This document shows positions 22,731-34,070 of a stretch of DNA of 64,000 nucleotides, one piece after another. Origin of the DNA: Linum tenue (Eukaryota; Streptophyta; Magnoliopsida; Malpighiales; Linaceae); NCBI GenBank assembly GCA_946122785.1, contig CAMGYJ010000002.1, positions 40,698,495-40,762,494 on the forward strand, in the 5' to 3' direction. How positions within the stretch are numbered: the stretch's first letter is position 1; every line of letters starts with the position of its first letter. The notes beneath the pieces are model-generated. The model saw only the letters and a list, made by a program, of their open reading frames with translations. It was not told where the DNA came from and did no database searches. A program made the position numbers and the translations under genes.

Positions 22731-24127
22731 TCATAGATCGAATCTCACGTTCCATCTCCCCTTTATGTCGGCGTTGAAGGTCCAGTTGTTCTCTCTAATT
22801 TGTAGATATGGCAGCTGTAACAAAGACCAAAAGATTGGGAGTTAACTAGCTGGACCAATGTAACAGTCACATTTGGAGGTTGGCACAGCATGGACTATTA
22901 ACAGTCCACACAAGGGCGAATGGAAGCAGAAAGTAGGTCTAGTATGGGCAGAAAAAGAAGAAAGTAGGTCTAGCTGACTCAGGAAAATGGAAATGGTTCT
23001 TGGGATTGAAGGGCTATTACCCCTCACATCACTCGGAACATCAACAGTCCATACAAGAGCGAATGAAAATAAGAAAGTAGGTCTAGCTGAATAGAAAAAA
23101 CAGCAAAATCCAAGATCAGCATTCACGTTCCTCGAGATATTAGATATTTATACCTTGTCGATGACCTCATATCCAACTTTGATCCTCACATCTTGGTCTT
23201 TCTGAAAATTGAATATGCTGCAGGAGAACTCGGTTGCTGCTGTTGGTTTGCTCTGTCATGTTATAATGAGAATAATAAGTTATTCACCAGCAAATTGCTA
23301 TCTAACTTTCATGATGACCATTGTTGCAATAGACTAGACAACTACAAGGACTCTCAAAGTAAACCAGGCACAAAGACCACAATGTCCAATGGTGATGAAA
23401 TGAACACGCCAATCCTAACCCAGATTACCAAGTTTAAAGAAGGGGAAATAAAGCAAGAAAGCAACCTCCTTGAAATCTTTGTCCAAGTGGTAGCGACCCT
23501 TGACATTGAAGCTGAACAAGCCGTCGCTGGTGATGGGGAAAGCCTTCTTCGCACGTAAGCTGTACCGAAGCTTTTCTTGTCTGTCATACTGCACTCCCGC
23601 ACCCAAGCTAGCACCCAACTGATAGTCAACAATACCAAACAAGGTTATGTCAGCAGCAAGGGAAGTTGCTTAAAGTTTCAGTTGAGCAAATGCCAAATTA
23701 GCAGTGATTATAGAACGTACGTCTGGGAGGAAGTGTCTTAAAATTGCACTGACATGACTTGGCGCTCCAATCCTTGTATCTAGCTCTCCATGAAACTAGT
23801 AAAGAATCGAAATTATGACAGAAAAGATTTCAACATCCATACCCTAGAAAGCACAGGTCTTCCCTTATCCTGCATTCCCAATTGAATTCACATACTAGAG
23901 AAAGCACCCAGAACCATAAAGCATTCAACTTTATTACTTGCGGAGAAAACTATGACTGCCGCCAAATTAAGCAGATATGAAGGGGATACTTGGCTCAATT
24001 AAGAGAGAAGGTTCACCTGCAACTGGGTTTTAGGATCAAAGAGGAGCTTCTGCTTGGCATGAATCCTCAGGGATTCTTCTCTCAGGGTTCTTTTTGAGCC
24101 TCCGCTGTATCTCAGAGACGTCTCCAT
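22731..24127 (-). CDS. OEP21: Chloroplast outer envelope pore protein OEP21
   Basis: Beta-barrel, anion-selective pore of the plastid outer envelope for triose phosphates and related metabolites (family knowledge). Five exons join without breaking frame: 24127-24017, 23795-23721, 23618-23466, 23252-23154 and 22814-22731, giving 173 residues. The family usually has about 167-179. Recognisable segments are [83 protein letters not shown], and the C-terminus [26 protein letters not shown]. The fourth acceptor (23254/23253) is the least certain junction. The gene starts 408 bp from the divergent OST1 gene. Confidence 0.93.
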
Positions 24128-24535
24128 TCGACAAAAGGATATTCTTTCTTTCTCTTCCAACTGACAATTCAACCCAGTTCTCCGCAAACCCAAAACCCTG
24201 GCTGCTTTCAGTCTATCTGTTTGAGTCAACAGATACTCAAAATGAGAGAAGAAGAGAGATAGCTCGAGCTCCCGCAAAAATGGAGGAGATAATTTGCGGC
24301 CCAATATACAAAGGAATCAAGACGGGCTTTCCTTTTTGTTCGGCCCAATGTCATGGGAGTCTGGCCCGCTTGGAAACACAATTATGGAGTTCTGACTTCT
24401 GAGCTACGTGCTGAAAATGGGAGAACAAATCGGCACCAGTGGCATTGAGTAATAGCGAAGAAGGGAACGATCCACTCTCACTGTGTACGACGACGAGGGA
24501 GACCTGAGAAGAAGAAGAAGAACAAAGAACAGCCG
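24128..24535. promoter_or_regulatory. Shared divergent promoter region OEP21/OST1
   Basis: Only 408 bp lie between the two start codons, which point away from each other. Both 5' UTRs and promoters must fit in or overlap this stretch. I see no obvious TATA box for either gene. Confidence 0.7.
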
Positions 24536-27500
24536 ATGGGGCTTGGGCTAGGTGTTATGCGTACGATTGAATTTCTACTCTTGATAATTGCGATTCTCTC
24601 GGCTCCTGTACTCTCCGATCTGATCCTCTCAAAAGTCGAGCGACGGGTAACCTCTCTCCCTCCACCCCTTTCATTTCTGCTTAGTCCTTCTGTAGATCCG
24701 GCGACGGGCTGAACTGGGTACATGAACAGAAATAGAGACGAGCCCTCATTGTAATTGGATTTTGATTTGTAAATTTGAGCTGTTTTGTTTAACTTGTCTA
24801 TCAATGGACGTCTCTCTGTTCTGTTTTACAGATTGATTTGACCTCACAGATCGCACGCATCGCCTCTACAATCAAGGTGCTTCAACTATGCTTCTCTATT
24901 CGTTCTATACTTAAAAAGGTTGTGTCTTTGTCGTAATGGGCATCTTCTCATTTCTCATTCTTCATGTTCTGCCTTTACTCTGTGATATCAGGCGGAGAAT
25001 GATGGTTCAAGTTCGGTTTCAGAGATTCTGCTGTCCATCCCTGAAGTTCAGGCAAAAAATCTGGCTTATTTGACTGCAAAACTTGTTGAAGGGAAAGGGA
25101 AAGCAAAAACATCTGGTGTTGCTCTCGCGGTTGAACCTGCCAATCCTAAAGGGATGCCACCGGCTTTGAGTTTCTACACAATGATATTACCCAAGCCTTT
25201 GGCTAATGGCGATAGCGTGACCTTAGATGTTTTGGCTGCATTTACCCATAGCTTGAGGCCATTCCCCGAGAAGATCACTCAGGCTGACATTCAGCTCGTG
25301 GTGTTCCAAGATACTGCACACTATCTCTCTCCTTATCCAGTCAAGGTTCAATCCCTCACTCTGAAGCTGCCCGACGCTAGGATCGAGTCATACACAAAGC
25401 TTGAGAACACAAAGGGTCTTGGTTCGGAGATCAAATATGGCCCATATGAGAACCTCCCTCCATTCTCATACTCTCCGGTTGCCATACATTTTGAAGCCAA
25501 TCAGGCATTTGCTGTTGCTCGGGAGCTCGTGAGAGAGATCGAGATCTCCCACTGGGGGAATGTACAAGTCACTGAGCATTATGACATTGTCCATGGAGGT
25601 GCCATGAGTAAGGGTGAATTTTCCAGGTGAACTTTCACCGTTAACCCTTTTTTTGGTTCTTACCGTAGATCACATGCTAGAATTCCTATTGCATTATGGT
25701 CATGAGTGTGGTTGAAGTCTAATGTTTACTTCAGTACTTCCACCCTGCAGGCTTGACTACCAGTCCAAACCCCAAATCCGTGGTGCATCAGCCTTTAAAC
25801 ATCTTGTTGCTAAACTGCCTCCGAGGGCTCATTCTATTTATTACAGGGATGCGATTGGAAATATATCAACATCCCACGTCAGGGGGGACTCAAAGAAGGT
25901 TGATATCCCGATAGACGTGATGCAAGTTGTTCGAATTGATGGCTTTGATTTTAACCTCAAGATTTTCTTTGCTTGCAGACGGAAATTCTGATTGAGCCTA
26001 GATATCCACTATTTGGTGGTTGGAAGACTGCATTCACTATTGGATATGGTTTGCCGCTACAGGATTTTGTGTTCGAGTCAGAGGGGAAACGTTTCTTAAA
26101 CTTCTCCTTTGGTTCTCCTATGCATGACTTAGTAACAGATAGCATCACTTTGAAGGTTTGGTTGATTGATGCATGAATTCTCCTTTCTCTGCTTGCTTAC
26201 CTTGCCTTTCCACTGAGGGTGTGGTTGCTTATGTGATTAGATTTATATCTTGCCACATTTCTCATGCCTATACAAGGCTCTTAAGATGACCAGATTAGGC
26301 ATGTATTTTTTTAATTTAAATTGGCCTAGTGACCTTTCTGATTTGTCTGCAAAACAAGGCTATTGGGAGCTGTGTTTGCAAGTTTGTTATACAGGTGCAA
26401 CCTTAATTGTTGCTTAAACTTTTCAACAGAGCTATCTGATCTGCTGATGTTAAGACTTGAATTTCAGGTAGTATTGCCCGAAGGATCCAAATATCTCTCT
26501 GTTTCTACTCCATTTGTTGTGCAACAGGAAGAAGAGGTATTGGGAACTAAGAATTAGTTTTGACTCTCTTTTATGTTTTGCTCTTGATTCCATCAAAATT
26601 TTGCATTGGGCAGCTTCTTCTTTTGCTGAATGATGACTGCAATGACCTATGCAGATAAAAATGTCTCATCTAGACATATTTGGCCGACCTGTTGTTGTGC
26701 TGAAAAAGGCCAACGTTGTGCCAGAGCATAATCAATTTTTCCAAGTAAACGTTACTCTCCCTTTTCATTATGATAAAACTTTATTTGGGATACTGATAGA
26801 TTCATGAGATATGAAGGCCTCCCTTACCATCCATATAGGAGAAAATTAGAATGCCAGACAGATTCAGGAGCGTTTTCTGTCATTTACATGATGGTGAGAG
26901 CTTTTTGCTTCGCTTAGCTTAAAATATTGACATTGTGGTCATTGTGCAGGTCTATTACCAGTTCAATGCACTTGCAATGCTGATGGAGCCATTCATGTTG
27001 ATCACTGGAATCTTCTTCCTCTTTGTCACTTGCATAATTTATGTGCATGTTGACTTATCTATCTCCAAGTCTTCAGCTTCGTATCTAGCAAAACTGCAGT
27101 GGGATGATGTACGGAATCTCTTTATTTTCTTTCACCTTCATCTCAATTCGAAGATTGGAACTTATAGATAGGAAAAATTAACTTACATTTCTACAGGTGA
27201 GAGCAACAGTGCAGCAGATTCAAAATACCGTCAACCAGTGCCTATCCACACACGAAAAGCTAGAGGCATCACTACGTGATCTCTCCAGAACAGGAGATGT
27301 GCAAGCTTGTAAAGCCGCACGCAAGGCAACTGATGGCCTGTTGAAGGAGCTGTCGAAGGAACTGAAGCCCTTGATCTCATTCTTGCAATCTTCACCTCCT
27401 GCTGCTCATATTTTGCCCAAGGTTCATTCATGAACAATTTCGCTAATTATTCATCATAGAAAAGGCTTTATGTCTCGACTGATATCGGCTTTGCATAACA

Positions 27501-27693
27501 GGTAGAGGAACTGGTAGCAAAGGAGAGGGAATTGCAGGAGAGGCTGATGGCCAAGCACTCGACCATAGTTGATTCCTACGAGAAGAAACTTGGAGGTCGG
27601 GAAACCGAGAACCGGGTTGCTTCCGTGCAACAGAAGATTGTAGCTTTGAGACAGGACATTGAAGATCTAATGGAATACATTGACGAAATATAA
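24536..27693 (+). CDS. OST1: Oligosaccharyltransferase subunit 1 (ribophorin I)
   Basis: Core ER-membrane subunit of the complex that attaches N-glycans to nascent proteins. Ten exons keep one frame: 24536-24646, 24832-24876, 24992-25626, 25751-25898, 25979-26155, 26468-26536, 26655-26744, 26950-27108, 27197-27421 and 27502-27693. This gives 616 residues, as in other plants (about 614). A signal peptide is at the start (FLLLIIAILSAPVLS). The lumenal ribophorin I domain includes PPALSFYTMILPKPLANGDS, EIKYGPYENLPPFSYSPVA, HWGNVQVTEHYDIVHGGA and WKTAFTIGYGLPLQDF. One membrane helix (FMLITGIFFLFVTCIIYVHV) sits in exon 8, followed by a cytosolic coiled-coil tail. Intact. Confidence 0.95.
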
Positions 27694-27955
27694 AAAGGTT
27701 GGTTGCAGGATAGAATAGATTGCCCAAGTTTTGTTACATTGGGACTGCAGAATTATGCTAGTAATTTGTATTATAGACGTTTCCTCTACCGGCTGCGAAA
27801 TTTTATAGCTATTAGAAGAAGAGAGCATTGAGGGTTGTTTTACTGAGAACAGTTTTCCAGAAGCCGAGTTAAAAACGGCAATGTTCATTTGCTCTTCAAC
27901 AAAATCGGGCAGCAACATATAGTATGCACCACCACAAAAAATTACAGAATCGTCT
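27694..27955. other. Convergent 3' intergenic region OST1/FKBP18
   Basis: About 260 bp between two convergent stop codons; holds both 3' UTRs. Confidence 0.6.
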
Positions 27956-29089
27956 CTATTTTCCACCTTCTGGCATTACTCTCAAGAGCTCAATGTTAAG
28001 CTCAAATGTGCCTCCTGGCTGCAATCAAAATATATAACAGAGTCAACAGAAAATACCACGGCCGGAAAAAAAGAGATGAAGGGAAGGAATGAGTTGAGTT
28101 ATGTGCATACTGGAATCTCATACAATCCCCTGTTTCCATAGCCAGCCTCAGGAGGAACGATTACAGTCCTCTGCAATGTGGCAAATTTGAGGGTTTATAT
28201 AAAGAGAACCAATCAAACAGGGAAGAAGAAGAAGAAGAAGAAGAAAGCCAAAAAATGGTAAAAGAAACATGAACTGACCTTGCCTCCGACTTTCATCCCC
28301 TGGGTGATTGTGTACATAGCCGGTGGAGGTTTAGGAGCAGCTTGTGCAGAGAAGAGACCATTTGGGTTGTCTACAAATTCTCTCTTCCTCTCTTTCCCAG
28401 GGATGGCTCCTACTTGAAACGCGTATGGCTATCATCAAAACAATCAGCCTTAACCCGAAAGTGGCTCGCCGCAGCATAGCAGAATTCAGGGGGTACGAAT
28501 GCCGTACCTGAGAAATGATGCGATTTCCAGCTAGCAGCTTCGATTCTCGGCTCGACACTGCCGTCACTCCCCTGTATATGCAGTCGAAATGCACCTGCCC
28601 AGCAATCAACTTATAAGCTACTTCTCCAACTTGAAATTTACATCAGAAAAGTGGAAATGGTACCAACCAGAACGGTGGTTCCTTTCTCGGCGACGGGGCC
28701 ATTCCCTTCCTCGATGTCGAAGTATTTCAATCCTTCAGCTGTAGCCAACATGGAAACAATGGCGTAAAATTGAAATGGGTTTCGGAATTTATCCATGGAA
28801 CGGAAGAGTTCAGGGTAGAACGGAACTAACGGCTAGTGAGGTAATCTTCCATTGGGATCTTCTTCCGGTTGCGTCTTTCTCTGGCCTCCGACGGAAGAAC
28901 CACCAGGCCCAGTAACGACGGCAATGTGGTGATGAGAATCGCGCCTCTTCTGGAAGTCGAATTGCAGGAAACCGTTGACAAATCCGCTTGCACTGCCGTC
29001 GGCAGAAGTTTACGGTGACCGTGATTGTTACTGCTGGTCCCGGCTAGGCTCCATCTCTCTAAGCTTCCCCCAATTGGAATGGAAGCCAT
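27956..29089 (-). CDS. FKBP18: Chloroplast-lumen FKBP-type prolyl isomerase FKBP18
   Basis: Peptidyl-prolyl cis-trans isomerase targeted to the thylakoid lumen. Six exons: 29089-28831, 28738-28668, 28594-28508, 28428-28279, 28170-28111 and 28018-27956, giving 229 residues (Arabidopsis FKBP18 is about 232). The N-terminus is a Ser-rich transit peptide followed by a twin-Arg and hydrophobic lumen signal (RRGAILITTLPSLLGLVVLP, then SEARERR). The FKBP domain includes EGLKYFDIEEGNGPV, VHFDCIYRG, SKLLAGNR, GKERKREFVDNPNGLFSAQ, GMKVGGKRTVIVPPEAGYGN and GGTFELNIELL. The start is chosen at the ATG giving the targeting peptide, although the frame is open further upstream. Intact. Confidence 0.94.
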
Positions 29090-29293
29090 GGCTGAAACAG
29101 AGGAATCCCAAGGAAGCAAAACAGGGGAGAAAGGAAAACCAACGAAAGAGACGGAATCAAAGCATCTATCCACTCTAAGCAAAATGACGGCCCTGTCCTT
29201 CCACGAACTCCTTTTGCTTTTAGCGGAAACAAAAGTGGTTAGCGGAAACAAAAGTTATCGGTTGTTTACTTGTCATTCCATTTCCGTTAGCTG
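29090..29293. other. FKBP18 upstream region, cut by the Mutator-like element
   Basis: The FKBP18 promoter side. The Mutator-like element inserted about 205 bp upstream of the start codon, so much of the native promoter now lies beyond 37720. Confidence 0.5.
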
Positions 29294-29302
29294 TCATTAG
29301 CA
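29294..29302. repeat. MULE left 9-bp target duplication
   Basis: TCATTAGCA; partner TCACTAGCA at 37712-37720. Confidence 0.85.
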
Positions 29303-29392
29303 GGGATTTTTCCAGAAATAATATCTATTAAATTTTTTTTACAAAAATAGTATCCAGCCCACAACATTTACAAAAATAACACTATTTTTATC

Positions 29393-29724
29393 AAACCGCA
29401 CTTCCAAGGTGTGTTTTATAAATAATGCACACCCTCCAGGTGCGTTTTATTTATAAACCGCATCTTGTGGGTGCATTTTAGTCCACGTCAGACTGGAAAC
29501 CGCACCTTGGAGGTGCGGTCTGTGTTTGGTGGGCAGCGGCCTTGGAGACCGTAGGATGAGGAAGCGATCCAGTGGCGGACCGCTTGCCACCTCAGCGATC
29601 CTTGCCACGGATTGAAGACCGCAGCGCCAGGGAGCGGTCAAGCCTGGGGAAATGTAAACCGCCTCGGTAGGGTGCGGTTTGACCTGGGGAGAAATTACCA
29701 GACTGCCCCTGGAGGGTGCGGTCT
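29393..29724. repeat. Left subterminal array of ~25-bp palindromes
   Basis: Units of the form AAACCGCACC-N4/5-GGTGCGGTTT with variations at 29393-29417, 29424-29448, 29455-29479, 29497-29521, 29617-29639, 29656-29680 and 29700-29724. A degenerate stretch lies at 29521-29610. Each unit can fold into a hairpin or bind a dimeric protein. Unit spacing is irregular, so this is not a simple tandem repeat. Confidence 0.9.
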
Positions 29725-29730
29725 GATGGG

Positions 29731-29740
29731 TATAAATACC
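29731..29740 (+). promoter_or_regulatory. TATA box of the mobile-domain gene, now separated from it
   Basis: TATAAATACC directly after the left palindrome array. A nested element is inserted right here and the duplicated copy GATAAATACC is at 30699-30708, next to the 5' leader. Confidence 0.65.
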
Positions 29741-30698
29741 ATGGACCAGGAAACCGGATCGTACCGGCAGGTTCAACCGGGAATTCGACCAATAGCGATA
29801 CGGTATGCTGGTTGGTATCAGAATATCGGACCGGCCGGTTTTTCCGGCTTAACCGATACAAAAGGAAAAACCGGCCGGCTTTGGTCTGACCGGCGGTAGG
29901 TTTACACTAGGGAAAACGTCGCCGTTTTATACTAAAAAATAAAAGGCCAAAAACGCATAACCTAATTTGGGAGCCTTCCTCTCGTCGCATCTTCTTCCCC
30001 AGCGCAGCCCCGCCCGCCGCTTCTCCTCCTCTCCTCTGGCCGTCTGGCGATTGGCGACTGCAGTGGCGACGCACGACCGGTGGTGACACGCAACCCGCGA
30101 CCACCTCTCCGGCTCTCCGTCGCTCGTCTTCTATTCTTCTCTGGCGACTGGCGCCGATCCCTGCGCTCCGCCGCTCCTCTTCTCTGATGTCCTTCCTCGT
30201 CTGAGGTCTGGGTTTGGTGGCAGGAAGGAGCTCGCCAAGTTCTCTCCTCCTCAGGGCTCAGGCGCGCCGCTGCTCGATCTGCTCAAGCCTCAAGAACGCC
30301 TATTAGTTTCCATTGGCAAAAGGGCAATTAATCCCACTCCACCATCAATCCCTTTCAACTTCTCTGTCCTTCTGTCACTCCCTCTCTCTCTACTTAGTCT
30401 CGAGCGGAAGCAGGGCAGTGTTGAAGAAAAGGTAAAGGTAAAGTGAGCAGACAGATTGTGATTTTTGACAATAATTACATATGCTTATTTAGTTTATTCA
30501 TGTTTGTTATCCGGTATATTCCGGTTTTATTCCGAAACGGTATCACAAATCTGCCGGTACGGTTTTTTAACAAAAAAACATTATTTAATTACAAAAACGG
30601 TATTTTGCCGGTTCACAACGGTTGAACCACGGTAGTACCACAAAATACCCTACCACTGGCGGAGCCGGTATGACTTCCGGTATGGTTTCCTTTACCAT
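29741..30698. mobile_element. Nested ~0.96-kb non-autonomous element in the MULE promoter
   Basis: Ends share ATGGNNNAGGAAACC as inverted repeats (left ATGGACCAGGAAACC, right on the complement ATGGTAAAGGAAACC). The target duplication is ATAAATACC (29732-29740 and 30700-30708), or 10 bp with one mismatch. Subterminal parts are rich in ACCGG words; the middle is GC-rich leader-like sequence. No protein seen. The superfamily is uncertain: the 9-10 bp duplication suggests Mutator-like. Confidence 0.75.
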
Positions 30699-30919
30699 GA
30701 TAAATACCCCCTCCCCCCTCTCATTTTTTCACACCACAACCATTCTCCACTCTCTCTCTAGCATTATCTCTCTAACCCCTCCCCTCCCCTCCCCTCCTAA
30801 AAGCCTAGGAAATAGTGGTCTGTTGGTTGCGGCTAAGTCCGATCTGCCATCATAAAACATTTCTTTGGTTTTTCCCTCAAAACTCGCGCGCCGAATTTCT
30901 TTCCGACTTTCGAGGGAAA
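30699..30919 (+). promoter_or_regulatory. 5' leader of the mobile-domain gene
   Basis: Pyrimidine-rich leader (CCCCTCTCATTTTTTC, CTCTCTCTCTAGC) following the duplicated GATAAATACC and ending at the ATG at 30920. Confidence 0.5.
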
Positions 30920-33793
30920 ATGGACGAGTGGTTCCAAGGAGAGGGAGTTTATTATGATGAATTTCAAACGGTACATACTCATTATTTTGGTCAATTTTTG
31001 TTTTTGTTATAAGCTTTTTAATTAATCTATGTACTAACCTTGTTGTTATTCTCTCGTAGGTTGGGGACGACATGAATATATACAACCAACGGTACTATTT
31101 GGATCAAGGGCCTATTGATCCGACCGACTTGTATAACCAACCCAACCATCGTTCAAGGGATGTTTGGAACGATCACCCGGTACATACAATTCTTCATCAT
31201 TTATATTTCTTTTATTTTGCTAATGTACTTAGTGGAATATAAAATAAATTTGAAATAATTTAATCGTATTGGTTGTTTTCAATAATTTAATCGAATACAT
31301 AGCGCCACTTACTTCGACTCTTTATAAAGAGATGCACGTCTAAGGAAATGAGGTTTTAAGCGATTATCATGATCCTCCTATTTCCTGTGAAAATCGGGTA
31401 TTAAGAGATCCTCGGATCCCCCCTTTTTCTGTCAAAAAGGCTGCGTTTCTAAGAAGATGTATACCTCTTCTAAGAGTCTAACAAGTGTTGCATTGTATTC
31501 GATTAAATTATTTAAAACAACCAATACGATTAAATTACTTACCAAACAACCAATACGATTTATGTTTATGTGTACTTAAATGAATTTATTAATTTTAAAT
31601 GTTTGAATATGTATGTATCTCTTTAAATTATTATTCATTTAGAATGTTATTTATGTCAATTAATTTAGTATGTTTGTTTTATGATAATATGTATATATCT
31701 TGGAAAAAACCGCAAATTACTTAAATTTTGATTGTTAATAATATAATTATATTCGAAATTAAATTATTAATTTTAATTAATTTAGTTATAAGACTAAACT
31801 ATTACTAATATATCATAAATAATTTTAATAATGGTTGAAATTAAATCATTAATTTTAATTTATTTAGTTATAAGACTAAACTGTTACTAATATATCATAA
31901 ATAACGTTGAAATTTTTGCTAGGAGGCACAACAAATACTCCGCTACAGGGGTACGACCAATGTGCTCCCATGGAACCCAGTTATCTTGCCCTATCTCAAA
32001 AGGGCACGGTTGGAGTCGATTAGGCATTTTGTAGGCATAAAAGTCGATCGCCAACTCATTACCGCATTGGTGGAGAGATGGAGAAAGGAGACACATTGTT
32101 TCAACTTTCGCGAAGGAGAGTGCACCATCACAGTCAAGGACGTCGCCATCCTAACTCATCTGCCTATCGACGGCAAAGCGGTGTGTGAGAGTGATCTGCC
32201 CATCAAGATTTTAATAACACAATTTTCCTTAATTTTAGCTTATTTTAATTGAGTATATTTTTATTATCGTCTTATTAATAAGGTGGGTTGGAGCCTCAAG
32301 ATGCGACAACCTTGCCCAACACAAGTTGGCAGAGTATCGGAGGAGGCTAGAGCGACTTTGGGAAGGAGAGGTAACTATAAAACTTCTAAGTGCTATAACT
32401 TTTTTTCATGGAGTACATGTATTTTTCCAATCAGATTTAACTTAAGTTACTAATATTTTTTTTGTAGATCAAATTCGATCCATACCCGGCGAACATCGTT
32501 CATTGGCATTTACAGCAATTCCCAGAGAATATCGGGCAATGGTGCACGAGGGTCCCTCTCATTTGTTTAGGGACCGTGGAGTGGCACCTGCCGGATTGAT
32601 GCCTTCGTCAGTTTGGTCGGGAGCAGTGCATTCCGTTGGAAGTCCCCGAGAGTCAAAGGGCGTTTCACGGTCGAGATGGTCGGCAAGGTACTCACGATTG
32701 GCCCACGAAGTTGGCGGAACTGATCGCGGTATGGGTGAACCGAAAACTTCAGGATATTGTCACTCCAACAAGTGTGGGTCGAATGGGGTATCATGACCCA
32801 TACATGGATAGATATCGGCAAACATCGGTTCGGTACGTGACTCTGGAGGGTGCGGCCGATGGTGCATTGGTAAGTATATTCCGTCTAATAAGATTAAATT
32901 TATTGCTTGTTTCATTCTGTCACATCATTAGTCTTATCTTGCTAACCTTTTTTTGTGATTTAGGCTGATGGGATCGAGCGGATCAAAGCGTTGACCCATG
33001 GGAAACATGAAATGGGACATGAAGATGTGAGCTTCATCAAGAGGATGACAAACAGTCTGCTTGGCTGTATCAGAGCACAAGGTTGTGATCATCATAGATA
33101 CCCATCCATGCCCGCACCGGTGCCACCTCCGGTAAAAGTTGATGTCCCCCATCCCTCACCACCATACGAGAGAAAGAAAAGCAAGAAGGTTCGGGAAAGA
33201 CCTCATGAGCCCGAGATAAAGTCGTTCGAGGTGTGGAGTGTGCCGACCCCCTTTGTTGTGGCACACGGTGGCGGTCCGAGCTCACATCAAGATCCCCGCC
33301 CGAACCACTATGATCCTCGCCCGAGCAATTCCCAAGCTCATACCATGATCCCCGCCCGAGCTACCATCAATCCCCTCCGAGCTACCATCAATCTCCATAT
33401 GATCCCCACCCGATCTCATACCACGATCCCCGCCCATCCTACTATGATCCTCGCCCTACATACTAGGATCCCCGCCCTAACTTCTGCAACGAACCCCCCA
33501 CATCCTCGGGTACTTGGCATGATGGTTCTTCCATGATTGCACATCACGACTTCAATCCCATTCCTCGCCCAAATCAGCAGTGGCCTCCTACCCCTCATCG
33601 TATGAGCGTCGATGTCCCCCTCTCGACCCCGGAAGCGCCGCATACCATGGATCGACGCCGACACAGCACCGACGAGCGCCCTAGCACGACCCAGCGAAAC
33701 TTGCCACCGCAACCACCGATGGTCACTCCCGTCGGCCGTCGTACAAGGAGCCAGAAAACTTTGCAGCCCCATGAGTCCCAGGGACTTCCTTGA
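30920..33793 (+). pseudogene. Plant mobile domain (MAIN-like) gene carried by the MULE
   Basis: Exons 30920-30970 (MDEWFQGEGVYYDEFQT), 31060-31179, and from 31923, with more exons to 33793. The plant mobile domain is seen as RYRGTTNVLPWNPVILPYL, RHFVGIKVDRQLITALVERW, CTITVKDVAILTHLPIDGKA, then YDPYPANIVHWHLQQFPENI-like sequence (DPYPANIVHWHLQQ) and GTVEWHLPD followed by CLRQFGREQCIPLEVPE. A TGA stands where Arg is expected after HLPD (near 32598). The C-terminal tail has degenerate YHDPRPS repeats with a further TAG (about 33466) and a frame change, then a basic end (GRRTRSQKTL). The role is unknown in transposons; host MAIN proteins act in silencing and meristem maintenance. Confidence 0.8.
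31254..31539. mobile_element. Small MITE with long inverted repeats in intron 2 of the mobile-domain gene
   Basis: The left arm reads AATAATTTAATCGTATTGG..., then CACTTACTTCGACTCTT. The right arm on the complement reads AGTAATTTAATCGTATTGG..., then CACTTGTTAGACTCTT. Arms are about 65 bp; the core holds GGGGGGATC and AAACGCAGCC words. The core is homologous in opposite orientation to 35023-35203. Confidence 0.75.
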
Positions 33794-34070
33794 GATGGAT
33801 CTTTAGTTTTATCATTTTAAGTATTGTTTTTAGTTATGTTTTATTTTTATGTACTTGAAACCCTTCTATTTTAGTTTCTTTAATTGAGTGTTGTTTTAGT
33901 TTTTATTTTAGTTCTAAGTTCTTGGCTTTCTCTATTTTTATCGTGTTAGCTTAAGGCTTGAGTGTTAATTGAGGGTTATTTGAAAACACGAAAGTTCCAA
34001 GCATCATAGCTCTAACTCTGACAATAATTGAAAACATACATAACAAGTACCAACAAATGAAAACCGCAAA

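Noticed and set aside
29393..29724. Could the spaced palindromes be a CRISPR array?
   Set aside because: Plant nuclear DNA, unequal spacers, diverged units, and location at a transposon end; no cas genes.
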